Source: an uncultured Tateyamaria sp. | Lineage (GTDB): Bacteria; Pseudomonadota; Alphaproteobacteria; Rhodobacterales; Rhodobacteraceae | DNA length: 64,000 nucleotides | Assembly: GCF_947488715.1 (NCBI RefSeq) | Contig: NZ_CANLAG010000001.1 | Span: 434,001-498,000 of the forward strand | Direction: 5' to 3' | Part shown: one piece after another, positions 8,176 through 16,424 of the stretch | Layout: each line of letters opens with the position of its first letter | Position numbering within the stretch: the first letter of the stretch is position 1 | The notes under the pieces: model-generated | The model's database searches: none | Told to the model about the DNA's origin: nothing | The model's input: the letters and a program-made list of their open reading frames with translations, nothing else | Made by a program: the position numbers and the translations under genes

Positions 8176-8714
8176 TGCGCAGCCCCCGAGATGTTGTCGG
8201 CCAGAAATGTCTGCCAAACCGTGTTGCGGGCAAAGTCATAGCCTGCGACGTCGCTCCAGATGGTTTCCAACTGCTCAAGCTCAGCAGCGCGTGTTTCCGG
8301 CGCATTGATGGCCCGATGCGCCGCGACAAGGGCAGAGGCACGGGCATTCGCCCAGCAATGGACAAGAACCTTACGATCCCCGACACGGTCCATGGCGTTC
8401 AGAAAGTTCTGAAACTCCTCCGATTTGGGATCGCGCCAGTTGACCGGCACATGGATGTATTCGACACCTTGGTTCGCCAGTATCTCCCCTTCTTCGGGGT
8501 TATAGATCCCCTCGGTCTCTGGGACGAGGTTGATCACAACTTCGATGCCGTCGTCCGCGGCCTCGGACAGTTGCGTGGCACTGGGCTGGCCAGAGGTCAG
8601 CACCGTTGGTTCAAACTGATAGAAATTGCGGGCTTCACTGATGTCAGCGAATGCGGGTGTCATTGCCAGTGTTGCCACGATGATTGCAGCACCTGTGATT
8701 TTGCGGATTGTCAT
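8172..8714 (-). CDS. exported protein-tyrosine-phosphatase-like protein with Cys-x4-Arg loop
   Basis: This is a 180-residue protein with a signal peptide (about 1-23, AFA-DI) and a dual-specificity-phosphatase-like fold. The expected P-loop is VHCWANARAS, Cys120 to Arg125, with four residues between them instead of the classic five. This matches a recognised but poorly studied PTP-like family, so it may be a variant phosphatase or a non-catalytic phosphate sensor. A general acid candidate is Asp95 in NWRDPKS. It lies between an NTF2-like gene and the sulfurtransferase, with which it overlaps by 4 nt. Confidence 0.72.
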   Translation of the reverse strand: MTIRKITGAAIIVATLAMTPAFADISEARNFYQFEPTVLTSGQPSATQLSEAADDGIEVVINLVPETEGIYNPEEGEILANQGVEYIHVPVNWRDPKSEEFQNFLNAMDRVGDRKVLVHCWANARASALVAAHRAINAPETRAAELEQLETIWSDVAGYDFARNTVWQTFLADNISGAAQ

Positions 8715-8747
8715 GTCTGTACCTCCTATCGAACGAAGCGTTTAGCC

Positions 8748-9101
8748 TTACTTGTTGACCGTCGTGTAGGTCTTGGAGACGATCTTCCAACCTACGTTCA
8801 GGCGCAGGAGTGTGAGCAGATCGAAGAACTGGAATGTCGGCAGATCAATGGTGACCTTGACCAGTGCCATGTCGTTGTTGACCTCAACGTGGGTAATTTC
8901 GCTGCTGTTGGGGGGAAGCGTTCCGCTGTCGGCCAGAGCCTCCAATGCGCTGCGCGGCGTCAGCACAAGGTTTCCGTCCGCGTCCAGCGAGTTCAGATTG
9001 ACGCTTGAATAGAACGCCTTAGCGACACGGGCGCCACTGCCATCGCGGATTCCTTCGATATAGTCGGTCACGGTCGCGATGATCTGGTCTTTGTCGGTCA
9101 T
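8748..9101 (-). CDS. NTF2-like / putative lumazine-binding protein
   Basis: The 117-residue cytoplasmic protein has the compact NTF2-like (SnoaL/lumazine-binding-2 type) pattern. An opening helix, IIATVTDYIEGIRDGSGARV, is followed by AKAFYSSVNL and ends GWKIVSKTYTTVNK. Proteins of this group bind small ligands or act as small isomerases or scaffolds; the ligand is unknown here. It is the first gene of the minus-strand operon, starts at the ATG at 9101, and is divergent from a LysR gene 73 bp away. Confidence 0.72.
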   Translation of the reverse strand: MTDKDQIIATVTDYIEGIRDGSGARVAKAFYSSVNLNSLDADGNLVLTPRSALEALADSGTLPPNSSEITHVEVNNDMALVKVTIDLPTFQFFDLLTLLRLNVGWKIVSKTYTTVNK

Positions 9102-9174
9102 GGTCTTGCCCCTTCCGTGGTCGTTGCTTGACCGACATGTATGGGCGAGGTTACGTTTAATAAAATGAAATGAT

Positions 9175-10041
9175 GTGAACGATGTGATGCAAAAAACAGA
9201 ACGCGATTTCACTGACGGCAACCTGTTGAAGACATTTGTCGAGATCGCGGATTGCAAGAACCTGACCCTCGCGGCCTCTCGGCTGAACCGAAGCCAATCT
9301 GCGATCAGTGTGCAACTGCGCAAATTGGAGGAAGAGTTGGGCACATCGCTGTTTGTGCGCGATGGCAAAGGCATGTCCCTATCGCCAAGCGGGGAAAAGT
9401 TGTTGCCTGCCGCGCGGCGTAGTCTGGCAGAATTGGCGGGGATCAAGTTGCTTTTTGCAGCACCTTTGAACGGTCGGATACGGGTCGGTATTCCAGAGGA
9501 TTTTGACGAGGGCGTGCTGGAAAAAGCGCTGTCCGATTTTCGCCGATCCAATCCGGGTGTCGAGGTTGTCGCGACATCGGGCTGCACCGCTGGTTTCGCG
9601 GATGCGATCCGGGCGGACGAATTGGATATTGCGGTCTGCTCTGCCGTCACAACGGTGCCGGGCGAGGTTTTTCGCGAACAGCAAGCCGTTTGGGCTGCAA
9701 GCGAGACGCTCAATCTCAAGGCAAATGATCCCGTGCCGCTTGCGATCATTGACCATGGATGCTGGCTAGCGGAACTGCCAAAGGTATCGCTGGACCAGCA
9801 AGGGCGTGCCTACAACGTCGCCTTTGCCTGCACGGGTATCATGAGCCAAAAGGCTGCGATCCGGGCCGGGTTCGCCGTTGGCGTCATTTATCAAGACAGC
9901 GTCGAAGAGGGCATGAAGATACTCACCGCAAAAGACAATTTCCCACCTCTGCCAAAGTTCAAAAGGTCCATTTTCATTGGCGACAACGCGCCGCGAGACT
10001 TGGCTGAAGCCATGGCGGATGCGATACGCCGCGCGGCCTAG
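9175..10041 (+). CDS. LysR family transcriptional regulator
   Basis: The 288-residue protein has an N-terminal winged helix-turn-helix at about 18-75 (LTLAASRLNRSQSAISVQL, then FVRDGKGMSLSPSGEKLL) and a LysR effector domain after residue 95. The start may be the GTG at 9175 or the ATG at 9187; the fold begins after both. It is divergent from the NTF2-like/phosphatase/sulfurtransferase/azoreductase operon with 73 bp between starts, the classic LysR arrangement, so it probably controls that operon. Its effector is unknown. The 200 bp that follow hold nothing I can identify. Confidence 0.88.
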   Translation: MNDVMQKTERDFTDGNLLKTFVEIADCKNLTLAASRLNRSQSAISVQLRKLEEELGTSLFVRDGKGMSLSPSGEKLLPAARRSLAELAGIKLLFAAPLNGRIRVGIPEDFDEGVLEKALSDFRRSNPGVEVVATSGCTAGFADAIRADELDIAVCSAVTTVPGEVFREQQAVWAASETLNLKANDPVPLAIIDHGCWLAELPKVSLDQQGRAYNVAFACTGIMSQKAAIRAGFAVGVIYQDSVEEGMKILTAKDNFPPLPKFKRSIFIGDNAPRDLAEAMADAIRRAA

Positions 10042-10241
10042 TGGGTGGATTGAGGAAAATGGCATTCCGTCACACGGTGCGTGCCTGCGGTTAAAGCGTA
10101 GCGGCAAGTCAACCAAGGCGAAGTACGGAATGCCGGCCTTGAGACGCGTAGATCCAACAGCGGCTTCGTCGCAACATAACCCTCGCTGCTTCCCGCAGGA
10201 AACGGGTCGCGCCGCCGCGTTGCTTCGCCTACCTTCCCCGC

Positions 10242-11102
10242 ATGGAACAGAACCCACAGACCCCCACCGAGACCGGTTATCATTACAACGTCATGCGGCG
10301 TGCCATTGACCTGATTGATGGCGCGGACGAGCCGCTGAGCCTGGAGGCGCTGGCGTCCGAGATGGGCATGAGCCCGGCGCATTTTCAGCGTGTCTTTTCC
10401 CGCTGGGTCGGCGTGTCGCCCAAGCGGTATCAACAGTATCTGGCGCTGGGCCATGCCAAGGCGTTGCTGAGCGAGCGGTTCACCACGCTGGAGACGGCCC
10501 ATGCCACGGGGTTGAGCGGGTCGGGGCGGCTGCATGACTTGTTTCTACGTTGGGAATCCATGTCGCCCGGTGACTATGCCAAGGGTGGCGACGGGCTGAC
10601 CATCTTTTGGGGGTGGTTCGACAGCCCCTTTGGGCTGGCCCTGGTGATGGGAACGGACAAGGGCATCTGTGGTCTGGGATTTGCCGCTGAGATGGGCGAG
10701 GACTGGGCCATGGAGGACCTGGTGCGGCGCTGGCCCAAAGCGCGTTATGTCGAGGACCCCATGCGGCTGCGGCCTTGGGTATTGGCGGCCTTCGGGGCCG
10801 AGGATGCCACGTTGAAAGAGGCACCACTGTACCTGATCGGCGCACCGTTCCAGATCAAGGTTTGGGAGGCTTTGCTACGGGTGCCGAGTGGCCATGTCAC
10901 CACCTATTCCGAGATCGCGGAGAGCATTGGCAACCCGCGCGCGGTGCGGGCGGTGGGCACAGCGGTGGGCCGCAACCCGGTCAGTTGGTTGATACCGTGC
11001 CACCGGGCCTTGCGCAAATCGGGTGGATTGGGCGGCTATCACTGGGGCCTGCCGGTCAAGCGTGCGCTGCTGGCCTTTGAGGCCGCGCGGGCCGAAGCCT
11101 GA
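10242..11102 (+). CDS. Ada-like AraC/O6-methylguanine-DNA methyltransferase fusion
   Basis: The 286-residue protein joins an AraC-type DNA-binding region (about 15-115, LSLEALASEMGMSPAHFQRV) to an O6-alkylguanine-DNA alkyltransferase domain (about 195-285). The alkyl acceptor is Cys253 in IPCHRAL. It lacks the N-terminal zinc domain that in Escherichia coli Ada takes methyl groups from phosphotriesters, so the classical Ada activation switch is missing. It should still repair O6-methylguanine. Regulation, if any, must use another signal. Confidence 0.88.
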   Translation: MEQNPQTPTETGYHYNVMRRAIDLIDGADEPLSLEALASEMGMSPAHFQRVFSRWVGVSPKRYQQYLALGHAKALLSERFTTLETAHATGLSGSGRLHDLFLRWESMSPGDYAKGGDGLTIFWGWFDSPFGLALVMGTDKGICGLGFAAEMGEDWAMEDLVRRWPKARYVEDPMRLRPWVLAAFGAEDATLKEAPLYLIGAPFQIKVWEALLRVPSGHVTTYSEIAESIGNPRAVRAVGTAVGRNPVSWLIPCHRALRKSGGLGGYHWGLPVKRALLAFEAARAEA

Positions 11103-11272
11103 GGCGCAGCCACGCACCAAATCAGCCGTACACGGGTGTTCACAGTCGTGCGCGGGATGTTGCTTATGACATTTTCCCCCTGTTTCCGGGAACCTGTGGC
11201 CCCTATCTTGCGTCATCATAATGGGTCTTGCCCGAACAAGGCCCTTCCTTGGAAGGCAGTAGGACAACAGAC

Positions 11273-11932
11273 ATGCTTAAATCCCCTCTCATCTTTGCCG
11301 TGGGCGCCATCGCCGCCCTGAGCGCCTGTACAGACCCCGCCGCGCTGGGCACCGTTGGCCCCAATGGCGAGCCCATCAATCAAAAGCGCAACACCGGCGC
11401 GGCCATTGGTGCCGCCTCTGGCGCGTTGATTGGTGCGGTTGCGGGTGATCGCAACACGGCGCTTGCGGGTGCAGTTGTGGGTGGCCTTGTGGGCGGTGCC
11501 ATCGGCTATGACCTCGACCAGCAAGAGGCCGAGCTGCGCCGCGATCTGAACAGCAATGTGACCATCACCAACACGGGCGACCGGTTGATCGTGTCCTTCC
11601 CTGAGGCGATCCTGTTTGCCACCGGCAGCTTTGCAGTGCGTCCGGGGCTTCAGGCCGACATGGGCGATCTGGCGGGCAGCTTGCAGCGCTATCCCAACTC
11701 GACTGTGCAGATCGTGGGCCACACCGACAGCGATGGTGACGCCGCGTTCAACCAGCAACTGTCCGAGCGCCGTGCCAATGCGGTGGCGGACGTGCTGATG
11801 GGGCAGGGTGTGCCATTTGGCCGAATCCAGACCTTTGGCCGGGGCGAAAGCCAGCCGATTGCGACAAATCTGACGCCCGAGGGCAAGGCCCAGAACCGGC
11901 GCGTGGAAATCGTGATCCTGCCCAACGCGTAA
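11273..11932 (+). CDS. OmpA family lipoprotein with glycine zipper
   Basis: The 219-residue outer-membrane lipoprotein has signal peptide and lipobox LSAC with Cys19. A glycine-zipper stretch (about 38-80, GAAIGAASGALIGAVAG and GAVVGGLVGGAIGYD) comes next, then an OmpA peptidoglycan-binding domain. That domain carries VGHTDSDGD and LSERRANAV, with a final NRRVEIVI. This layout matches YiaD-type proteins that link outer membrane and peptidoglycan. The ATG at 11273 is used because the lipoprotein signal begins there. A weak GC-rich hairpin follows the stop at about 11960-11985. Confidence 0.9.
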   Translation: MLKSPLIFAVGAIAALSACTDPAALGTVGPNGEPINQKRNTGAAIGAASGALIGAVAGDRNTALAGAVVGGLVGGAIGYDLDQQEAELRRDLNSNVTITNTGDRLIVSFPEAILFATGSFAVRPGLQADMGDLAGSLQRYPNSTVQIVGHTDSDGDAAFNQQLSERRANAVADVLMGQGVPFGRIQTFGRGESQPIATNLTPEGKAQNRRVEIVILPNA

Positions 11933-12039
11933 CGCCTAAATCTACATCATCACGACCTGGGGCTCGAGATTTGTTCTCGGGCCCCTTGCTTTGTTTCGGG
12001 GGGGCTGCACAGTGGGTGCAACTTGTTCGAGGAAAAGCC

Positions 12040-12582
12040 ATGACGACGCCAATTCTACTGGGGATTTCGGGCGCACTGCGTTCGGGGTCGACAAACCGCA
12101 AGCTGCTCCGCGAGGCGGCGCGGCTGTTTGGCGATTGCACCTATGTGGAGGCGGACATTCAGATCCCCCTCTATGACGGTGACATGGAAGAGGCGGACGG
12201 TGTCCCGGAGGCTGCGGAAACGCTGGCCGGTCAGATTGCAGAGGCGGATGCCGTTCTGGTGTCGACGCCGGAATACAACAAGGGTCCTTCGGGGGCGTTG
12301 AAAAACGCGCTGGATTGGGTCAGCCGGGTCAAGGGTGATCCCTGGGCGGACAAGCCGGTGGCGGTGATGTCAGCGGCGGCAGGCCGTGCCGGGGGCGAGC
12401 GCGCGCAGATGATCCTGCGTGGCTATCTGGTGCCGTTCCGGGCACGAGTATTGCAAGGTCCTGAGGTGCATCTGGCCGATTGTGGCAACCAATTCGACGA
12501 TGACGGGCGGCTGATCAGCGACGTTTATACCGCGACGCTGGGCCAGTTGATGCAGACGCTGCGGGCAGAAATCAAACGCTAG
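12040..12582 (+). CDS. NADPH-dependent FMN reductase family protein
   Basis: The 180-residue flavodoxin-like protein has the FMN phosphate loop GISGALRSGSTNRKLL at the N-terminus and the second signature STPEYNKGPSGALKNALDWV at about 82-101, typical of the NADPH-dependent FMN reductase/ChrR/YieF group. These enzymes reduce quinones, chromate or azo dyes. The ATG at 12040 places the flavin loop at the N-terminus as usual. The gene ends tail to tail with the glyoxalase-like gene, sharing 4 nt. Confidence 0.87.
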   Translation: MTTPILLGISGALRSGSTNRKLLREAARLFGDCTYVEADIQIPLYDGDMEEADGVPEAAETLAGQIAEADAVLVSTPEYNKGPSGALKNALDWVSRVKGDPWADKPVAVMSAAAGRAGGERAQMILRGYLVPFRARVLQGPEVHLADCGNQFDDDGRLISDVYTATLGQLMQTLRAEIKR

Positions 12583-12983
12583 GACGTGGGCGTGCTGATC
12601 TCGATCAGGTTCCGGTCGGGGTCGCGCACGTAGAGTGACAGGATCGGCCCCTGCGCGCCCGTGCGCGGAACCGGACCTTCTTCGATCCGGGTGCCAGTGG
12701 CGGCGAGGTGTGCCTGCCATTTGTCCAGCGGTGTGTCCGTCAGAAAACACAGATCTGCGGTGCCGGGGCCGGGCGCGTGCGCCTTGGGGTCAAATTCGCC
12801 GCCATGGGGGTGCAGGTTGATCTTGTGACGGCCAAAGGTCAGCGCATGGCGGGTGCTGCCATCGGCCACCTGAAACGGTTGGTGCACCATGCCGAGCACG
12901 CGGGTGTAAAAGGCGATGGTTGTGTCCATATCAGCCACCGTCAGGACAAGGTGGTCGAGGTGGGTCAGCGTGGGGTGTTCCAT
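12579..12983 (-). CDS. glyoxalase/VOC family protein
   Basis: The 134-residue protein has the vicinal-oxygen-chelate pattern: LDHLVLTVADMDTTIAFYTR at the start, a central ALTFGRHKINLH, and a final LYVRDPDRNLIEIS with the metal-ligand glutamate. Related small single-domain proteins include fosfomycin- or glyoxalase-like enzymes, but no substrate is evident. A longer open frame continues upstream to 13958 as a shadow of the neighbour; the true start is the ATG at 12983, where VOC homology begins. It is divergent from the hydratase-like gene with 30 bp between starts. Confidence 0.85.
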   Translation of the reverse strand: MEHPTLTHLDHLVLTVADMDTTIAFYTRVLGMVHQPFQVADGSTRHALTFGRHKINLHPHGGEFDPKAHAPGPGTADLCFLTDTPLDKWQAHLAATGTRIEEGPVPRTGAQGPILSLYVRDPDRNLIEISTPTS

Positions 12984-13013
12984 TTCCGGTCTCCGTCGCG
13001 CAGGGTGCGCACC

Positions 13014-13811
13014 ATGCAGAATGCCGATCCCGCCACGAGACGTCAAAGCGATGTGATGGACCCCGCCCGTGCGCAGGCGATGCAGGTGGCGCTTGGCCAC
13101 GCGCCGACGCTTGCGTCCGGCGATGCGCTGCCGCCGTTCTTTCACCAACTCTATTTCTGGACCCCTGTGGCCGCTGATGGTTTGGGCCGGGATGGGCATC
13201 CGCGTGTGGGTGGTTTGATCCCTGACATGGGGCTGCCGCGCCGGATGTGGGCCGGAGGACGGTTGGCCTTTTACGCACCCCTGCGGCTGGGGGCCGAGGC
13301 CGAACGTGTGTCGGTGTGCGAGGCTGCACAGGCCAAGACCGGGCGCACTGGGCCGCTGGCTTTTGTCACGCTGCGCCATGAGGTGTGGCAGGGCGGCGCG
13401 CTGTGCCTGACCGAGTGGCAGGACCTTGTCTACCGCGAGGACCCGGACGCCGATGCGCCCCGGCCCGTGCCGCCCGACGCGCCCACGGGTGCAGAGGCCG
13501 AGCGGGAGGTGCGGTTCGACGCCACGCTGCTCTTTCGCTATTCGGCGCTGACGTTCAACGGGCACCGCATCCATTACGACCAGCCCTATGCGCGCGCTGT
13601 CGAAGGGTATGACGGGTTGGTGGTGCATGGGCCGCTTTTGGCACAGCACCTGATGCTGATGGCGCAGGACGGTCTGGCGCCGCTTGAGAGCTTTGCCTTT
13701 CGCGCGGTGTCGCCGTTGATGCACCATGAGGCGGCGACGCTGTGCCGGGCGGGTCGCAAGCTGTGGGTGCGGGGGCCGGATGGGCGGCTGTGCATGCAGG
13801 CTGAAGCCTAG
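13014..13811 (+). CDS. HTD2/mesaconyl-C4-CoA hydratase-like protein
   Basis: The 265-residue protein is a double-hotdog dehydratase-type protein. A FAS1-like N-terminal half (WAGGRLAFYAPLRLGAEAER) precedes a C-terminal half with LLFRYSALTFNGHRIHYDQP, the hallmark of HTD2 and of 3-methylfumaryl- or mesaconyl-C4-CoA hydratases. It probably adds or removes water on a CoA or ACP ester. Members annotated from genome context act in itaconate/mesaconate or methylfumaryl-CoA steps; nothing nearby fixes the substrate. The ATG at 13014 is used. It overlaps the next gene tail to tail by 4 nt. Confidence 0.72.
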   Translation: MQNADPATRRQSDVMDPARAQAMQVALGHAPTLASGDALPPFFHQLYFWTPVAADGLGRDGHPRVGGLIPDMGLPRRMWAGGRLAFYAPLRLGAEAERVSVCEAAQAKTGRTGPLAFVTLRHEVWQGGALCLTEWQDLVYREDPDADAPRPVPPDAPTGAEAEREVRFDATLLFRYSALTFNGHRIHYDQPYARAVEGYDGLVVHGPLLAQHLMLMAQDGLAPLESFAFRAVSPLMHHEAATLCRAGRKLWVRGPDGRLCMQAEA

Positions 13812-14845
13812 AGCGAGGCCGCCACTTCGAAGCCCGGCGGGATGGTGTCGCGCCCGTCGAGGATCAGGTCGGCCATGGTGGTGGCGACCTTGGGGGCCAT
13901 GCCAAAGCCGATCTTGAACCCGCCATTGGCGATGAAATGCCCTGGCCGGTCGGGCCAAGCGCCCAGGATGGGTGCGCGGCTGCGGCTGCGCGGGCGCAGC
14001 CCGGCCCAGCGGGCGATCACGGGCACATCGGCCAACGCTGGCACGGCGGCGCGCGCGCGGGCCACGATATCGTCCAGTTGCGCATCCGTACCGGTGGGGT
14101 CCGTAAACTCGCGTTCTGTGGTCGATCCTATGGCGGTGGTGCCATCGGCATGGGGGATGATGTGCAGCGTGTCGGCAAAGAGCTGCGGCGCGTCCGGCAA
14201 GGCGAGATCGAGCAGGGCCGCCTGCCCCTTGATGCCCGCGCCCACGAGGCGGCTGTGCCCGGTATTCAGCGCCTCAAGGCCCGCCACGCCGGTCGCATGG
14301 ATCGTGATGTCGGTGTCTGTGCCTTCCGGTTTAATATCCACGCCCCGCGCCGCCAGTGCCGCAACCAGCGCCATGCAGGATTGGCGCGGGTGAATGCGGC
14401 CGCTGAGCGTGTCGTGGATCTCCATCCCCGTGGGGCTGTGCGCCGCCCAATGCGGGTCGGCCACGGGCCGCACTGTCCATGTCTCGGCATCGCCCCAGAG
14501 CGTCTGCGCCGATGCGCTGCGGGCGCGGGCCAGCGCGAGTGCTGCGTCATCGGCGATGGGCTGGCAGCGGCCCGTGCGGCCATAGCCCGAAGGCTGGCCA
14601 CCCGCCGCTTCGACCTCGGCCCAGAACCCTTGGGCCATCAGCAGGCTGTCAAGTTGGAACTGTTTCTTGGGGTTCCAATTTTCCGGCACATGCGGCGCCA
14701 GCGCACCCACGATGCCGCCGCTCGCCCTGGCGGCAGGGCCGTACGGGTCGATCACCTGCACCGACGCGCCGCGCGCGCGCAGTACCCATGCAATCGACAG
14801 GCCAAAGATGCCCGCGCCGCGTACCGTGATCTCTGCCGTTGCCAA
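13808..14845 (-). CDS. FAD-dependent oxidoreductase, stand-alone MnmC oxidase-domain-like
   Basis: The 345-residue protein has a dinucleotide-binding N-terminus (VRGAGIFGLSIAWVLRARG) and a DAO-type FAD fold ending GGFKIGFGMAPKVATTMADL. Its divergent neighbour is MnmD, the methyltransferase half of bifunctional MnmC. It therefore probably supplies the oxidase half, which removes the carboxymethyl group from cmnm5s2U34 in tRNA to give nm5s2U34. Glycine oxidase ThiO is the main alternative. The start appears to be TTG at 14845, as no ATG precedes the FAD motif. Confidence 0.68.
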   Translation of the reverse strand: MATAEITVRGAGIFGLSIAWVLRARGASVQVIDPYGPAARASGGIVGALAPHVPENWNPKKQFQLDSLLMAQGFWAEVEAAGGQPSGYGRTGRCQPIADDAALALARARSASAQTLWGDAETWTVRPVADPHWAAHSPTGMEIHDTLSGRIHPRQSCMALVAALAARGVDIKPEGTDTDITIHATGVAGLEALNTGHSRLVGAGIKGQAALLDLALPDAPQLFADTLHIIPHADGTTAIGSTTEREFTDPTGTDAQLDDIVARARAAVPALADVPVIARWAGLRPRSRSRAPILGAWPDRPGHFIANGGFKIGFGMAPKVATTMADLILDGRDTIPPGFEVAASL

Positions 14846-14895
14846 TGTCTGTCTCTTGTCCCAAGGTCGCCGCGACCCTCATACTAGGACCACCC

Positions 14896-15558
14896 ATGCA
14901 GGACCAGCACGCAGAGCTTGAATGGCGCGACAGCGGCGTCCCGGTGTCCACGCGGTTCGACGACCCGTATTTCAGCCTGGACAACGGGCTGGCCGAGACC
15001 CGGCATGTGTTTCTGGACGGCAATGACCTGCCTGCGCGGTTTCGGGACGGGTTCCATATTGCGGAGCTTGGCTTTGGCACGGGCCTCAATTTCCTGACGG
15101 CGTGGGCCGCGTGGCGGGATGCGGGCGTAGCGGGGCGGTTTCATTTCACCAGTTTCGAGGCCTATCCGATGGACACGGACGCGATGGCCCGCGCGCTTGC
15201 CGCCTTTCCCGAGGTGGCAGGGCTGGCGGCCCCGTTTTTGGCAGCGGGTGGCGGGTCGGCCAGGTTTGAGGACGCAGAGTTGACGGTGATCCAAGGTGAT
15301 GCGCGTGAGGCCCTGCCCGGCTGGCAAGGCCGCGCCGATGCGTGGTTTCTGGACGGGTTTTCGCCCGCGAAAAACCCCGAGCTGTGGGGGGCGGACCTGA
15401 TGGCGAAGGTCGCCGCGCACACTGTCCCCGCGGGGACAGCGGCCACCTACACGGCTGCGGGGTTCGTGCGCCGGGGCCTTGAAGACGCCGGGTTCACCGT
15501 GACACGCGCGCCGGGCTTTGGCCGCAAGCGGCACATGACGCGGGCGGTTTTGGGATGA
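14896..15558 (+). CDS. mnmD: tRNA 5-methylaminomethyl-2-thiouridine methyltransferase
   Basis: The 220-residue SAM-dependent enzyme methylates nm5s2U34 to mnm5s2U34 in the wobble position of certain tRNAs. The MnmD signature is clear: PVSTRFDDPYFSLDNGLAET with HVFLDGNDL, the SAM motif IAELGFGTGLNFLTAW, and DAWFLDGFSPAKNPELW. It is the stand-alone form corresponding to the N-terminal domain of MnmC. The ATG at 14896 leaves 50 bp to the divergent oxidase-like gene. The stop overlaps the EamA transporter start by 4 nt. Confidence 0.9.
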   Translation: MQDQHAELEWRDSGVPVSTRFDDPYFSLDNGLAETRHVFLDGNDLPARFRDGFHIAELGFGTGLNFLTAWAAWRDAGVAGRFHFTSFEAYPMDTDAMARALAAFPEVAGLAAPFLAAGGGSARFEDAELTVIQGDAREALPGWQGRADAWFLDGFSPAKNPELWGADLMAKVAAHTVPAGTAATYTAAGFVRRGLEDAGFTVTRAPGFGRKRHMTRAVLG

Positions 15559-16424
15559 GCCAGGGCAACAACACGCGGCTGGGCATTGCGCTGATGATCG
15601 CGGTGTCGGTTGTCTTTGCCAGCCAGGATGGGATTTCGCGGCATCTGGCGGGGGAATACAACGTCTTTATGGTGGTGATGATACGCTATTGGTTCTTTGC
15701 GGCCTTTGTCATCACGATTGCAGGGCGCAAGGCGGGCGGGCTGCGGGCGGCGGCGCGTACAAGTCAACCGGTGGTGCAGGGGCTGCGCGGGCTGCTGCTG
15801 GCCGCCGAGATTTGTGTCATGGTCACCGCGTTTACCATTCTGGGGCTGGTGGAGAGCCACGCAGTCCTTGCCGCCTATCCGCTGCTGGTGGCCGCGCTGT
15901 CGGGGCCGATCCTGGGTGAACGCGTCGGCTGGCGCCGGTGGGCGGCGATTGGTGTGGGGTTCGTGGGCGTGCTGTTCATCCTGAAACCCGGTCTGGGCGT
16001 GTTCGACCCGGCGGCGGTGATCCCGCTGGCCTCGGCGGTGATGTTTGCGGTGTACGGCCTGCTGACGCGCTATGTCGCGCGGGATGACAACACGGCGACC
16101 TCGTTTTTCTGGACGGGCACGGTGGGGGCGGTTGCGATGACCTGTGTGGGCCTGTGGTTTTGGGAGCCGATGAGTGCGGGCGACTGGCTGTGGATGGGCG
16201 CGCTGTGCCTGACGGGGGCGTCGGGGCATTGGCTGCTCATTCGCACGTACGAGGTGGCGGAGGCGAGCGCGGTGCAGCCATTCGCCTATTTCCAGATGGT
16301 GTTTGCCGCCCTTGTGGGCCTCGCCGTCTTTGGCGAAGTGCTGGAGACCAACGTAGTCATCGGCGCGCTGATCATCGTGGGCGCAGGGCTATTCACCCTG
16401 TGGCGCGAACGGCAGCAGGGTTGA
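15555..16424 (+). CDS. DMT superfamily transporter, EamA family
   Basis: The 289-residue inner-membrane protein has about ten hydrophobic segments arranged as two EamA repeats, for example VVFASQDGISRHLAGEYNV early and WLLIRTYEVAEASAVQPFAY late. Such proteins export amino acids or other metabolites; the substrate is unknown. It begins with an ATGA overlap with mnmD, so it is probably co-transcribed, but that need not mean shared function. Its 3' end overlaps the oppositely oriented lytic transglycosylase gene by 36 nt. Confidence 0.88.
   Translation: MSQGNNTRLGIALMIAVSVVFASQDGISRHLAGEYNVFMVVMIRYWFFAAFVITIAGRKAGGLRAAARTSQPVVQGLRGLLLAAEICVMVTAFTILGLVESHAVLAAYPLLVAALSGPILGERVGWRRWAAIGVGFVGVLFILKPGLGVFDPAAVIPLASAVMFAVYGLLTRYVARDDNTATSFFWTGTVGAVAMTCVGLWFWEPMSAGDWLWMGALCLTGASGHWLLIRTYEVAEASAVQPFAYFQMVFAALVGLAVFGEVLETNVVIGALIIVGAGLFTLWRERQQG

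Noticed and set aside
8748-9749. A 333-codon frame for the NTF2-like gene
   Set aside because: The upstream two thirds are antisense to the LysR gene. The NTF2-like sequence begins at the ATG at 9101.
12984-13958. N-terminal extension of the glyoxalase-like gene to 459 residues
   Set aside because: The extension is antisense to the hydratase-like gene and carries no domain. VOC homology starts at the ATG at 12983.
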